Positions 37,809-47,694 are shown, numbered from the stretch's first letter. The stretch is DNA of 64,000 bases from Gillisia sp. CAL575 (GCF_000403785.1 NZ_APHJ01000035.1:1-64000); one strand, 5' to 3'. Made by a program: numbers and translations. Notes: generated by a model not told the origin, from the sequence alone.

Positions 37809-38753
37809 CTATTTTAGAAAAGCTAAGCCAATAAAAATAACGTAGGCTACAAAGAGAATAATCCCTTTATATCTAGAAATACTATATCTCTTTGGAAGAA
37901 AAGCTAGAGGAATTAGAACGAAAGAAAAACCCAACATCCAAAAGATGTCGTTAGTAAGTAATTCTTCAGATTTTAAATAAATAGGTTGAATAAGCGCCGT
38001 AATCCCAAGGACCGAAGCAATATTAAATATATTGGAACCTATTAAATTCCCAAGCGAAATAGCTTTTTCTTGCTTTAGTGCAGCAATAACCGATGCTGCC
38101 AACTCTGGAACGCTGGTTCCTACGGCAATAATACTTACAGAGATCACCCTTTCACTTACTCCAATCATTTCAGCAAGATCTACGGCACCGCTTACTAACA
38201 GCTCTGAACCACCATAAAGTGCAACTCCACCAATTAATAACCAAATAATAATTTTAAAACCCGAAACAGCCTCCAAAGACTCGTCTACCCCTTCTACCTC
38301 TATTCTGTTTTTTCTAGCTCGCTGTATTAAGAATAGTACATAAATTATTATCCCAATCAATAACGCCGCCCCTTCTATTCTAGAGATATTACTTCCTGTA
38401 TACAAGAAGAAATATAGTGCAAAGGAAAAGAACATCATTATTGGCCAATTGAACTTGTAGAAATCCTTGTCTATAATTAAAGGTGAAATAATAGCAGTTA
38501 TACCTAATACTAAACCAATATTGGCAATATTAGACCCAATTACATTACCTAATGAAATATCTGAAAACCCTCCTAGAGCTGCTTGTAAACTTACCAGTAA
38601 TTCTGGAGCGGAAGTAGCAAAAGAAACTACAGTTAGTCCAATTATCATTTTAGATATATTGAATTTAAAAGATAAAGCCACAGAAGATCTCACTAAGAAC
38701 TCCCCTCCTACTACCAATAAAACAAACCCAATTAAAATGTAAACTATACTCAT
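37809..38753 (-). CDS. calcium/sodium antiporter (CaCA family, YrbG-like)
   Basis: Inner-membrane cation exchanger of 314 residues and ten helices. The two alpha-repeats are visible: VVSFATSAPELLVSLQAA with LGNVIGSNIANIGLVLG in the first half, and AVGTSVPELAASVIAA with LGNLIGSNIFNIASVLG in the second. These carry the ion-binding Glu and Asn residues. Monocistronic and divergent from the BlaI-type regulator. Confidence 0.93.
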   Translation of the reverse strand: MSIVYILIGFVLLVVGGEFLVRSSVALSFKFNISKMIIGLTVVSFATSAPELLVSLQAALGGFSDISLGNVIGSNIANIGLVLGITAIISPLIIDKDFYKFNWPIMMFFSFALYFFLYTGSNISRIEGAALLIGIIIYVLFLIQRARKNRIEVEGVDESLEAVSGFKIIIWLLIGGVALYGGSELLVSGAVDLAEMIGVSERVISVSIIAVGTSVPELAASVIAALKQEKAISLGNLIGSNIFNIASVLGITALIQPIYLKSEELLTNDIFWMLGFSFVLIPLAFLPKRYSISRYKGIILFVAYVIFIGLAFLK

Positions 38754-38847
38754 CTATTTCATTTTAATGCGAAGATAAAGAAAGTTATGAGTGAAGACCA
38801 ATTCATTTTTCAAACTACAAAAATAGGTTTACAACTATTTTTATCGT

Positions 38848-38872
38848 TATATTTGAATCAGACTTATATTTG
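38848..38872 (+). promoter_or_regulatory. tandem TATATTTG elements upstream of the blaI-like gene
   Basis: Two identical TATATTTG octamers at 38848-38855 and 38865-38872, 17 bases apart. Both fit the minus-7 consensus. The second is 19 bases before the ATG. BlaI proteins bind close to their own promoters, so one may also be part of an operator. Confidence 0.5.
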
Positions 38873-38891
38873 ATATTAAAAAAACAGGATT

Positions 38892-39254
38892 ATGGAGAAA
38901 TTAACCAATAAAGAAGAAGCGATCATGCATATTCTTTGGACGCTTGAAAAAGCTTTTGTTAAAGAAGTTAAAGCAGAACTTACAGAGGAAAACCTTCATT
39001 ATAACACTGTCTCCACTATTATTCGGAATTTGGAAGAGAAGGGATATGTTGCTCATAAGGCGTTCGGAAAGACACATCAATATTATCCAGCAGTTTCCAA
39101 AGAAACCTACAGGAAACAATTTATGAATACAGCTACTAAAAAATTCTTTGACAATTCTTATAAGAGTATGGTTTCATTTTTCGCAAAGGAAGAAAAAATT
39201 TCTGCGGAAGAATTACGTGAAATCTTGGCTATTATTGAAAAAAAGGAGAAGTAA
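38892..39254 (+). CDS. BlaI/MecI/CopY family repressor
   Basis: Winged-helix repressor of 120 residues: MEKLTNKEEAIMHILWTLEKAFVKEV, then the recognition helix in TVSTIIRNLEEKGYV (residues 36-50) and a C-terminal dimerisation region. In this family a membrane peptidase sensor encoded next door cuts or inactivates the repressor. The stop codon TAATG overlaps the start of the M56 gene by one base, so they are translationally coupled. Confidence 0.93.
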   Translation: MEKLTNKEEAIMHILWTLEKAFVKEVKAELTEENLHYNTVSTIIRNLEEKGYVAHKAFGKTHQYYPAVSKETYRKQFMNTATKKFFDNSYKSMVSFFAKEEKISAEELREILAIIEKKEK

Positions 39255-41251
39255 TGGAAACTTTAATTGTTTATATATTAAAAAGTGCTGGCTTACTAAG
39301 CAGCTTTTTTATTCTCTACATGCTCCTACTTAAAAATGACACATCTTTTACAGCAAATAGGAAATTTTTACTAGCAGGGATTGTTACTTCTATGGTTTTA
39401 CCATCAGTATACTTTACCAAAAAAATATTAATTAATGCTCCAGAAGTATTTTACAATTCGTCAGAAACCTCAAATTTTACAGTGATCTCAGAAACTACAA
39501 CTCAAGAATTTGATTGGTGGATGATCACTGGTATAATCTATTTAATAACAACAGGCTTCTTTTTACTTAGATTTTGCTTCAGAATTTTCCAGATCTTAAA
39601 ATTGGTCCACTTAAGTAAAATCAAAAAAGAAGGAAAGTTTAAAATTATTGAAACTCAAGATACTTCTGGCCCTTTTTCATTCTTCAGTTATATTTTTATA
39701 AATCAGAAGGATATAAATAAAGATGAGTTACAACTGATGCTAACTCATGAAAAGATTCATGCCAGGCAATTCCACTCTGTAGATATGATCTTATCCAATT
39801 TTATAACTGCAGTACTTTGGTTTAACCCCATAAGTTGGTATTATAAAAAATCTGTAGAGCAAAATCTGGAATACATTGCCGATCATGAAACAGCTAAGGC
39901 GTCAGGATGTCTACAACAATATCAACATGCGTTAGTAAGGGTTAGCACAAATCAATATCAAAACGTATTAGTAAATCATTTTTATCAATCATTCATCAAA
40001 AAACGAATACTTATGTTAAATAAGAAAACCTCTAGCCGCAGCAATATCTCTAAGATGAGCTTAATTTTCCCATTGCTATTAGCTTTCATGCTAACATTTA
40101 ATGTAAAAACAGAGGCACAGGTAAAAGCGAAAACTAAAGTTGTATTAAATGATGTTCAGTTTTATCCAGACGAACTGGCTTCTGTAAATATTACTAAAAA
40201 TTCCACTAAAGCAGAATTGGATGATTCTAGCAGAAAATTTAAAGAGCATGGAGTAGCACTTCAATTTAACAGGCTGAAATTTTCAAAAGATGGATTGCTA
40301 ACCCGAATCAATATCAAATACGAAATAGCCAAGACTGGTGATTCTGGAAACTTTAATAAAAATGGAGATATGCCGATTGATGATATTGAAATCACTTTAT
40401 CTGAAGATTTCAAAATAGAATTTCAATCTGCCAAAACTACGAATGATATTAAAGATTTAGTAATTGTAGCTGATTCTAGTAATGTTGTTTTCCACTCTGG
40501 TAAAACTCATGAAACTAAAACCTACAAACACAGCCTAGGAGATGTAACTATGGAGCGAATAATTATCACGAAGCCAAGCCAACTTAATCCAAAACAGTCA
40601 TTTTTTGTTGGAAATAAAGTTCAATATTATGCAACTGATGTAGATTCTATTAGCGGTATAGGACAAATTAGGAATGTGAAAACAAAAAATGGTAACAGAA
40701 TCACCTGGACAAGTTCTGATATGGATAGCGTTCATAATAAAAATATAATAATTAAAAAGGACAGTTTACTTATCAATTCTCATGATTCAAAAAACGTAAA
40801 ACTGAATTCTGGTCATAAAAACAACAAGCCTCTTTACATAGTAAATGGAGAGGTACAAGAAGATAACGGTAAGGTATCAAATATAAATCCTGATAATATC
40901 GAAAATGTATTTGTGCTTAAAAATGAATCTGCAATCAAAAACTATGGTGCTAAGGGAAAAGACGGAGTGGTTAAAATTAATACCAAGAACAATAAACTTT
41001 TCCGCATTAAAGCCACCTCAACTGATGCTGAATTAGAAGATCTTAAAAGAACTGTGGCTGGATCAACAAAATTTAAACTTTCTTTAGATGATTTAGTAAG
41101 AAACAAGAAGGGGCTTATCAGTAATATTTCTGTGAAATTTAGAAATAATTCTAGTAAAATGGTTTCAGGAAATTACTCAGAATCAGATGGAATATCCGAT
41201 ATTTATGTGGGTGAAAAAGTAAATGGTGGACTTATCATCTATTCCAACTAA
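39254..41251 (+). CDS. BlaR1-like M56 membrane metallopeptidase with TonB-plug-like tail
   Basis: Sensor-peptidase partner of the BlaI-like repressor. Helices at about residues 5-26, 38-54 and 88-112 surround the zinc motif HEKIH at 165-169, with the third ligand in YIADHETAKA, and a further helix near 270-287. The exposed C-terminal part contains PLYIVNGEVQEDNGKVSNIN ... VFVLKNESAIKNYGAKGKDGVVKI, which has the plug-domain pattern of SusC/TonB-dependent receptors. 665 residues, versus about 600 for BlaR1. No penicillin-binding domain was recognised, so the signal is probably not a beta-lactam. Confidence 0.87.
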   Translation: METLIVYILKSAGLLSSFFILYMLLLKNDTSFTANRKFLLAGIVTSMVLPSVYFTKKILINAPEVFYNSSETSNFTVISETTTQEFDWWMITGIIYLITTGFFLLRFCFRIFQILKLVHLSKIKKEGKFKIIETQDTSGPFSFFSYIFINQKDINKDELQLMLTHEKIHARQFHSVDMILSNFITAVLWFNPISWYYKKSVEQNLEYIADHETAKASGCLQQYQHALVRVSTNQYQNVLVNHFYQSFIKKRILMLNKKTSSRSNISKMSLIFPLLLAFMLTFNVKTEAQVKAKTKVVLNDVQFYPDELASVNITKNSTKAELDDSSRKFKEHGVALQFNRLKFSKDGLLTRINIKYEIAKTGDSGNFNKNGDMPIDDIEITLSEDFKIEFQSAKTTNDIKDLVIVADSSNVVFHSGKTHETKTYKHSLGDVTMERIIITKPSQLNPKQSFFVGNKVQYYATDVDSISGIGQIRNVKTKNGNRITWTSSDMDSVHNKNIIIKKDSLLINSHDSKNVKLNSGHKNNKPLYIVNGEVQEDNGKVSNINPDNIENVFVLKNESAIKNYGAKGKDGVVKINTKNNKLFRIKATSTDAELEDLKRTVAGSTKFKLSLDDLVRNKKGLISNISVKFRNNSSKMVSGNYSESDGISDIYVGEKVNGGLIIYSN

Positions 41252-41265
41252 TTAATTTTCAGAAA

Positions 41266-41814
41266 ATGCAGTCAGAATCAGATCTAGAAAAATTAAAATT
41301 TCCAATCGGAAAATTCATTAAACCAGAAACAATTTCAGAAAGTTCAATAAAGGATTATATTACAGATATTGAACAATTTCCCAATAGGCTGAATAAATTG
41401 GTGCCTTATCTTTCTGCAAGTGAACTAAATTATAGATACAGGCCGGAAGGATGGACCATTAAGCAAGTAGTGCATCACTGTGCAGATAGCCACATGAATA
41501 GCTTTATAAGATTTAAATTGTGCCTTACTGAAGAACTTCCTAGCATTAAACCTTATAATGAAAGTAAGTGGGCAGAATTACCAGATGCGGCTGAAGCAGA
41601 TATTTCAACTTCCTTAAAGCTTATTGAAGGTTTGCATGCAAGATGGACTGTGCTATTAAAATCCTTGAATGCATCAGATCTTAATAAAAAGTACATTCAT
41701 CCTGATAAAGAACAGCCTCTGAATCTTGCAGATAGCATTGCAATTTATTCTTGGCATTGCAATCATCATCTTGCGCATATTAAGCAAGCCTTGGAGAACA
41801 ATAAAGTAGACTAA
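41266..41814 (+). CDS. DinB/YfiT-family putative metal-dependent hydrolase
   Basis: Four-helix-bundle DinB-like protein of 182 residues. Metal-binding histidines fit VVHHCADSHMNSF (near residue 70) and SWHCNHHLAHI near 163-173. The YfiT/BstA group includes thiol-S-transferases that use bacillithiol or similar thiols. It lies 14 bases after the M56 gene and is probably in the same operon. Confidence 0.85.
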   Translation: MQSESDLEKLKFPIGKFIKPETISESSIKDYITDIEQFPNRLNKLVPYLSASELNYRYRPEGWTIKQVVHHCADSHMNSFIRFKLCLTEELPSIKPYNESKWAELPDAAEADISTSLKLIEGLHARWTVLLKSLNASDLNKKYIHPDKEQPLNLADSIAIYSWHCNHHLAHIKQALENNKVD

Positions 41815-41946
41815 ATAAATTGATTCATATTTTAAACTACTATTGAGATTTCTTATAAAATATGAAAGGATCACTAACAAGATTTAGATTGAGCATACAA
41901 ATCTTAAGGTTTATAGATTTATTAAGCCTAATTCCCTGATAATAAA

Positions 41947-41954
41947 TATCTTTG
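41947..41954 (+). promoter_or_regulatory. minus-7 element (TATCTTTG)
   Basis: TATCTTTG fits TAnnTTTG and lies 21 bases before the ATG of the 50-residue gene at 41976. Confidence 0.6.
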
Positions 41955-41975
41955 AGGAAAACCAACTCGAATTCT

Positions 41976-42128
41976 ATGAAGAATCACTTTTTTAAAACAT
42001 TGTCTAAGATTAACCAAAAGGTGCTGCCTAGCTATTCCAAAAAACGATTAGATCTTCAAAAAGCAAGTAAGATACAATTGGCAATAATTGGGTGGAAACT
42101 TTGGGTAACTAAAAAAGCATTGAATTAA
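41976..42128 (+). CDS. small conserved flavobacterial protein, 50 aa
   Basis: A short frame starting ATG at 41976, ending TAA at 42126-42128. The product begins MKNHFFKTLSKINQKVLPSY and ends KLWVTKKALN; it is basic, without a signal peptide. The pattern LSKINxxxLPSxSKKRLDLxKASKxQLAxIGWKxxVTKxALN is one I recall from small proteins in other flavobacterial genomes, sometimes mislabelled as SsrA-binding protein. A minus-7 element stands at the right distance. Function unknown. The remainder of 41815-42231 shows nothing else. Confidence 0.7.
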   Translation: MKNHFFKTLSKINQKVLPSYSKKRLDLQKASKIQLAIIGWKLWVTKKALN

Positions 42129-42231
42129 CTTCAGCAACGCGAGAATCTACTAGGAATTTATTACATAAAGGTTCCAGTAGATTATATTTTAAAAAACCAG
42201 CAAAGATAATTGCCCTGGAATCCCTATCATC

Positions 42232-42747
42232 TTAATACTTAAGCAAGGATTTTACAGCGTAAGAATTTAGTTTTTGTCTACCATTTAGAAATGACAGTTC
42301 AATTAAGAAATTACACTGTACAATCTCGGCTCCCATTTTTTTAACCAAATCACATGCAGCTCTTGCGGTACCACCCGTAGCTAAAACATCGTCATGCAGA
42401 ATGATACGTTCTCCTTTTTGGATTGCATCACAATGAATTTCTAAGGTATCTTTTCCGTATTCTAATTCATATACCTCCGAATAGGTTTCGGCAGGCAATT
42501 TCCCAGGTTTTCTAATAGGCACAAAACCTGCATTCAGTTTTTCTGCTAAGAGCATCCCAAATAAAAATCCGCGAGATTCTATACCTACTACCTTATCTAT
42601 TTTCTCATCACCGATAAGCGCTAAAAATTGAGCGACAGATTCTTTTATTGCTTCTGGACTTTGCAGAAGCGGAGTTATATCCTTGTATTGTATTCCTTCC
42701 TTAGGAAAATTAGGAATCTCACGAATATATTTGTTCAGATCTATCAT
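42232..42747 (-). CDS. apt: adenine phosphoribosyltransferase
   Basis: Salvages adenine to AMP with PRPP. 171 residues. Features: start MIDLNKYIREIPNFPKEGIQ with YKDITPLL, the VGIESRGFLFG motif, and the PRPP-binding site HDDVLATGGTARAA near residue 120. Single gene. Confidence 0.95.
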   Translation of the reverse strand: MIDLNKYIREIPNFPKEGIQYKDITPLLQSPEAIKESVAQFLALIGDEKIDKVVGIESRGFLFGMLLAEKLNAGFVPIRKPGKLPAETYSEVYELEYGKDTLEIHCDAIQKGERIILHDDVLATGGTARAACDLVKKMGAEIVQCNFLIELSFLNGRQKLNSYAVKSLLKY

Positions 42748-42925
42748 TAGGAAATTATTATAAACAGTTAAAAATACTCATAATATTTCAACTAATTCGT
42801 TTCGAACAAATTCAAATAGCTTAAAATTATAAAGGCGAAGGCTCTCTGAAATTTTAATTATATTGCTGACTAATTTTTATTATTATTATTCGCTTTTTCA
42901 GCAAGTAGCTTTTATCCAATTCTAT

Positions 42926-45316
42926 ATGATAATCCTTCCATTTAAAACCATTAAGATCAACTCCTTACTTTTAATCTTCTTAGTATCTCTAATATCTTTT
43001 CAGGGAATTGCCCAGACCAGCGAACTTTCCGTAGAAAAAATAATGCAAGATCCATCATGGATGGGTACCTTCCCTTCTAATATTAATTGGAGCGAGGATA
43101 GCAAGACGATTTATTTTGATTACAATCTTGCAAAAGATCCTTCAGATTCTATTTATAAGATTCAACTTTCTCAGCAAAGAACAATTTCAAATGTTTCTCT
43201 TCACGAACAATTAAGTAAAATTTCTTCTCGCGGAGATTATAATAAAGATCACTCCAAAAAGATCTTTGTAAAAGATGGAGATCTCATGCTGTTTTCAGCT
43301 AAAGAGAAGTCTACAAAAACATTAATATCCTTAGGAGAACCAATTTCGAATCCGAAATTCCAACAGAACGAAGATTTGATTGCTTTAGAATTGGAAGATA
43401 ATATATACCTCTACGATCTAAAAAAAGGAAGCCTGAAAAAACTGACTTCAATTAAGAAAGGCGATGATAAAACGAAAGACAATAAAGAATTATCTAAAAA
43501 AGAAGAATGGTTAGAAGATGACAATTTAGATCTACTAAGCGTGGTGTTAGAAAGAAAACAGAAAGAAGATTCTAGTAAGGCTTACCAAAGTAAAATTAAA
43601 AAAGAAGCTTTTATTTTCTATACGGGTAAAAGATCTGTTACCAATCTACAACTTTCACCAAATGCAAAATATGCTACTTTCAATCTTATTACCAGAGCAG
43701 AGAACAAGAACACGATAGTTCCAAATTATGTTGACGCTTCGGGTTATACTGTAGACCTTAACGCAAGATCCAAAGTAGGAGATGATATTACTAAGGTGGA
43801 ACTAGCAATTTATAATTTTGCAAAGGACACAGTGTATTTAGCAAAATCTGATGATCTCCCAGGAATCTCAGACCTTCCCGACTATGTGAGTGATTATCCA
43901 GATAAAGAATGGAAAAAAGAACCTAGGGACGTAATCGCGTGGGGAGCTTCTTTTTCTGCTAATGGTGAAAAAGCTCTAGTGAATGTACGTTCGCAAGATA
44001 ATAAAGATCGATGGATCACCCTTTTAGATCTAGAAAATGGAACTTTAAAAAACCTGGACAGACAACGTGATGAAGCTTGGATAAACGGTCCTGGAATCGG
44101 TTATTCTTATGGCGGAGGAACACTTGGTTGGCTGCCAGACAATAAACACATCTACTTCCAATCTGAAGAAACGGGCTATTCCCATTTATATTTACTGAAT
44201 ACAGAAAACGGAAAGAAAACAGTATTGACTTCTGGAGAATATGAAGTCTTCGATCCGCAGTTATCTAAAGATGAAAAAAGCTGGTTTTTAACTACTTCTG
44301 AAATTGATGCAGGAGAACGTCATTTTTATAAAATGCCAGTAATGGGTGGAAAAATGACTCAATTGACTTCGATGAGCGGAAATAATCAGGTAACTCTTTC
44401 TCCAGATGAAAAGCAGATGGCAATTTTGTACTCTTTTAGCAATCAGCCTTGGGAATTATACCTCAAAAAAACGGGAACCAATACTAAAGCGATTCAATTA
44501 ACTAAAGGTCAATCTGAAGCTTTTAGAGCTTACAATTGGAGAGCGCCAAATAGAATAAAGGTTAAAGCTACAGATGGGGCAATGGTTCCTGCCAGATTGT
44601 ATAAACCAAAAGATGATGTGAAAAATGGGGCTGCTGTGATCTTTGTTCATGGAGCAGGATATCTACAGAATGCCCATAATTGGTGGTCTTCTTATTTTAG
44701 AGAATATATGTTCCATAACTTGTTGACAGATCTAGGATACACCGTTTTGGATATGGATTATCGAGGAAGTGCTGGGTATGGAAGAGATTGGAGAACCGGG
44801 ATCTATAGGCACATGGGAGGAAAAGACTTATCTGATAATGTAGATGGAGCTAAGTTTTTAATTGAAGAACACGGGATTGATAAGGAGAAGATAGGAATCT
44901 ACGGAGGGAGTTATGGTGGATTCATCACATTAATGGCAATGTTCAATGAAAGTGACACTTTTAAATCTGGAGCAGCATTAAGATCTGTAACAGATTGGGC
45001 ACACTATAATGATGGTTATACTTCCAATATTTTAAACACTCCGGTAGAGGATCCAATAGCTTATAGACGTTCTTCTCCTATTTATTTTGCTGAAGGTTTA
45101 AAAGGTAATTTATTGATCGCACATGGGATGGTAGATACTAATGTTCATTTCCAAGATGTAGTTAGACTTGCTCAGCGATTAATAGAGTTGAAAAAAGACA
45201 ATTGGGAAATGGCTCTTTACCCTGTAGAAAGCCACGGTTTTGTAGAGCCAAGTAGCTGGACCGATGAGTATAAAAGAATTTTAAAGCTCTTTAATAACAC
45301 CTTGTTAGCGAAGTAA
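42926..45316 (+). CDS. S9 family prolyl oligopeptidase-like peptidase (DPP IV type)
   Basis: Secreted serine peptidase. A signal peptide (INSLLLIFLVSLISFQGIAQ) is followed by a beta-propeller (about 30-530) and an alpha/beta-hydrolase domain (about 540-796) with the nucleophile in GGSYGG (Ser near 662), Asp in HGMVDTNVHF and His in ESHGFVEPSSW. I start at ATG 42926; the frame also contains ATG 42863, which would put 21 extra residues before the signal. It likely cuts dipeptides in the periplasm. Confidence 0.9.
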   Translation: MIILPFKTIKINSLLLIFLVSLISFQGIAQTSELSVEKIMQDPSWMGTFPSNINWSEDSKTIYFDYNLAKDPSDSIYKIQLSQQRTISNVSLHEQLSKISSRGDYNKDHSKKIFVKDGDLMLFSAKEKSTKTLISLGEPISNPKFQQNEDLIALELEDNIYLYDLKKGSLKKLTSIKKGDDKTKDNKELSKKEEWLEDDNLDLLSVVLERKQKEDSSKAYQSKIKKEAFIFYTGKRSVTNLQLSPNAKYATFNLITRAENKNTIVPNYVDASGYTVDLNARSKVGDDITKVELAIYNFAKDTVYLAKSDDLPGISDLPDYVSDYPDKEWKKEPRDVIAWGASFSANGEKALVNVRSQDNKDRWITLLDLENGTLKNLDRQRDEAWINGPGIGYSYGGGTLGWLPDNKHIYFQSEETGYSHLYLLNTENGKKTVLTSGEYEVFDPQLSKDEKSWFLTTSEIDAGERHFYKMPVMGGKMTQLTSMSGNNQVTLSPDEKQMAILYSFSNQPWELYLKKTGTNTKAIQLTKGQSEAFRAYNWRAPNRIKVKATDGAMVPARLYKPKDDVKNGAAVIFVHGAGYLQNAHNWWSSYFREYMFHNLLTDLGYTVLDMDYRGSAGYGRDWRTGIYRHMGGKDLSDNVDGAKFLIEEHGIDKEKIGIYGGSYGGFITLMAMFNESDTFKSGAALRSVTDWAHYNDGYTSNILNTPVEDPIAYRRSSPIYFAEGLKGNLLIAHGMVDTNVHFQDVVRLAQRLIELKKDNWEMALYPVESHGFVEPSSWTDEYKRILKLFNNTLLAK

Positions 45317-45851
45317 AAGCATTATAATAAGCTCTCGCCTCCACTCGGTTGCAATTGGGGCGAGGTGATTTTCATTTTTTAAAATTCCGTAAATTGAGAT
45401 AATGAATGGTTAGCGTAAAGCTGAACTTGTTTCAGCTTCTATATAACTTTTAGATCCTGAAATAAATTCAGGATGACGATTCTTCAAATGTTTAGGATTA
45501 TAAAAGCTTTTTAATAAGCTCTCAACTTGTTCCGAGACCTATCTGGATATTATTTTAATTATGTCAGTCTGAGCCTCTCGAAGACTCTCATAGAATCAAA
45601 AACCCATATTTGTCATCCTGAGCAATAGCGAAGGATCTCAATGAACTGATTAATCTTCTAATTTAGAAATCCTCTTTTCTTCGGAATTACAAAAAAATCG
45701 CTCTGTCAGCCTGAGCCTGTGGAAGACTCTTGCCAAATATATTGGATACTTCGACACGCTCAGTGTGACAACATCTTAACTTTAAATTCCTGATAACACT
45801 AATAAGGTTTGGCTTAGAATAGCGAAAAACCTCTGAGAATAGTAAAACATC
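45317..45851. repeat. repeat-rich intergenic region (several copies of the inverted-repeat family)
   Basis: 535 bases without a gene. 45413-45477 is a copy with the right end TCCTGAAATAAATTCAGGAT-GAC. Related ends follow at 45563 (GTCAGTCTGAGCCTCTCGAAG), 45612 (GTCATCCTGAGCAATAGCGA), 45704 (GTCAGCCTGAGCCTGTGGAA) and 45750-45769 (TTCGACACGCTCAGTGTGAC). A weak CTCGCC ... GGCGAG hairpin at 45334-45364 may end the S9 peptidase transcript. Confidence 0.75.
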
Positions 45852-47252
45852 TTATTTTGAAGTTTCCAAAGATTCCTTCTTATTAAGCTCCATTCTTCTA
45901 AAATAGTCTTTTGCTGCTTTTAAAACTTTTGGAGCAAGGATCAATGTAGAGATCATTGTTGGAATTGCCATCAAAGCAAAGAATCCGTCAATTAAATTAA
46001 TCATCATACTCAAAGTAGTAGTTGCACCCATCAGAATACTTAAAATATAAAAGTAATTGTAGTAATGTTTCTTATCTGCTCCTATCAAAAATGAAAGACA
46101 TTTTGTTCCGTAGTAAGAATAAGAGAATAAAGATGAAATACTGAAAAATGCGATACAGATTAACAAGATATAATTTCCGTAGAAAGGCATAGCATCATTA
46201 AAAGCAGCTGCGGTTAGACTCACCCCGTTCTGTTCTGAAGTTTGCCAAACCCCAGTTACTAAAATCGCTAAGGCAGTAAGTGTGCAAACCACCAAAGTAT
46301 CTATAGCTGGTCCTAACATAGCAACGAGACCTTCTCTAATTGGTTCGTTTGTCTTAGCTGCTCCATGTGCCATTGGTGCTGTTCCAATACCCGCCTCATT
46401 AGAAAAAGCTCCACGCCGAATACCTAAAATTATTAGTCCGCCTAAAACACCTCCTAAAAATGAATCACCAGTAAAATTATCTGCAGCAAAAGCATCAGTA
46501 AATATCAAGCCAAAATAATAAGGTACTTGATCTGAATTCACAAATAAGATTATAAGTACAGATATAAAATACATTACCACCATCAAAGGCACTAATTTAG
46601 AAACCGTTTTACTAATTCTGGAAAGACCTCCAAAGATCACCACAGAGGTTATAGCTACTAAAATAAATCCAATTATCAAATTAGAACTAAGACCTACTTC
46701 TACTCCATTTGGTTCTAGAAGAATGAAATTAATAGCCTGTGTTAACTGATTCACATTAAAAACAGGAAGTGCTCCTACCAATCCAGCAACACTAAACATC
46801 ACCGCCAAAGCTTTCCATTTCTTACCTAATCCTTCCATTATAAAATACATAGGCCCTCCCTGGATATTACCATCTGTATCTTTCCCACGATACATAACCG
46901 CTAAACTATTAGTGAAAAATTTAGTTGCCATCCCAATAATAGCGCTTACCCACATCCAGAAAATAGCTCCTGGTCCACCAATAGCAATTGCCACAGCAAC
47001 TCCAGCAATATTACCCATTCCAACAGTTGCAGATAATGCTGTAGATAATGCCTGAAAGTGACTTATTTCTCCAGGATCGTCTGGATTATCATATTTCCCT
47101 CTTAATACTTGTAAGGCATGACCTAAATATCTAAAAGGGAGAAATTTTGAGATAACCAGCAGATAAAAACCACCACCAATCAGTAAAATTAAAAGAGGAA
47201 GTCCCCATACAAAAGAGGCAAAATCGGCAATAAATTGATCTATTTGAGTCAT
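45852..47252 (-). CDS. alanine/glycine:cation symporter (AGCS family)
   Basis: Na+- or H+-coupled amino-acid importer of 466 residues with ten or eleven helices. Family signatures: LSATVGMGNIAGVAVAIAIGGPGAIFWMW near residues 71-99 and RGAFSNEAGIGTAPMAHGAA near 280-299. The cytoplasmic tail is short and charged. Single gene. Confidence 0.93.
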   Translation of the reverse strand: MTQIDQFIADFASFVWGLPLLILLIGGGFYLLVISKFLPFRYLGHALQVLRGKYDNPDDPGEISHFQALSTALSATVGMGNIAGVAVAIAIGGPGAIFWMWVSAIIGMATKFFTNSLAVMYRGKDTDGNIQGGPMYFIMEGLGKKWKALAVMFSVAGLVGALPVFNVNQLTQAINFILLEPNGVEVGLSSNLIIGFILVAITSVVIFGGLSRISKTVSKLVPLMVVMYFISVLIILFVNSDQVPYYFGLIFTDAFAADNFTGDSFLGGVLGGLIILGIRRGAFSNEAGIGTAPMAHGAAKTNEPIREGLVAMLGPAIDTLVVCTLTALAILVTGVWQTSEQNGVSLTAAAFNDAMPFYGNYILLICIAFFSISSLFSYSYYGTKCLSFLIGADKKHYYNYFYILSILMGATTTLSMMINLIDGFFALMAIPTMISTLILAPKVLKAAKDYFRRMELNKKESLETSK

Positions 47253-47694
47253 AAGAAAATAAAGTGCTTAGCTTAAAAGAGTGGAAAAATAATATAATTT
47301 GGATGAAGGTAAAAAGATAATCCATTTTAACAGATTATTTTATCGGAATCATTCTATATAAATATTAATAAGCCTGAATCTGATTTCAATTTAACTTATA
47401 CAAAAATGAACATTGCAAAACTTCCCATATTTAATACGTGAAATTGATTGCAGTAAGTAAACACCTATGGGCAGATTAAATTTTAAGAAATGTTAAGAAT
47501 TATTTAGGTTTAATCAATAAATAGACATCATTAAAGAATTTGAAATTATATTTTAGTTATCAATTTAAACCGATGTAAACCTGATAATTACATTAAATTA
47601 TTATATTTATGCCTCATAAAGAATTGTGAAATTTTAACCTTGTTTTTAACAACCTACTTAGACTTTACATAAATTTATCTAAAATTTTTATAAA
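47253..47694. other. intergenic region, no gene seen
   Basis: 442 AT-rich bases between divergent genes. No RNA gene, repeat or consensus minus-7 element was found; TATATTTATG near 47604 is close to the consensus. The promoter of the RsbQ-kinase operon should be here. Confidence 0.5.
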
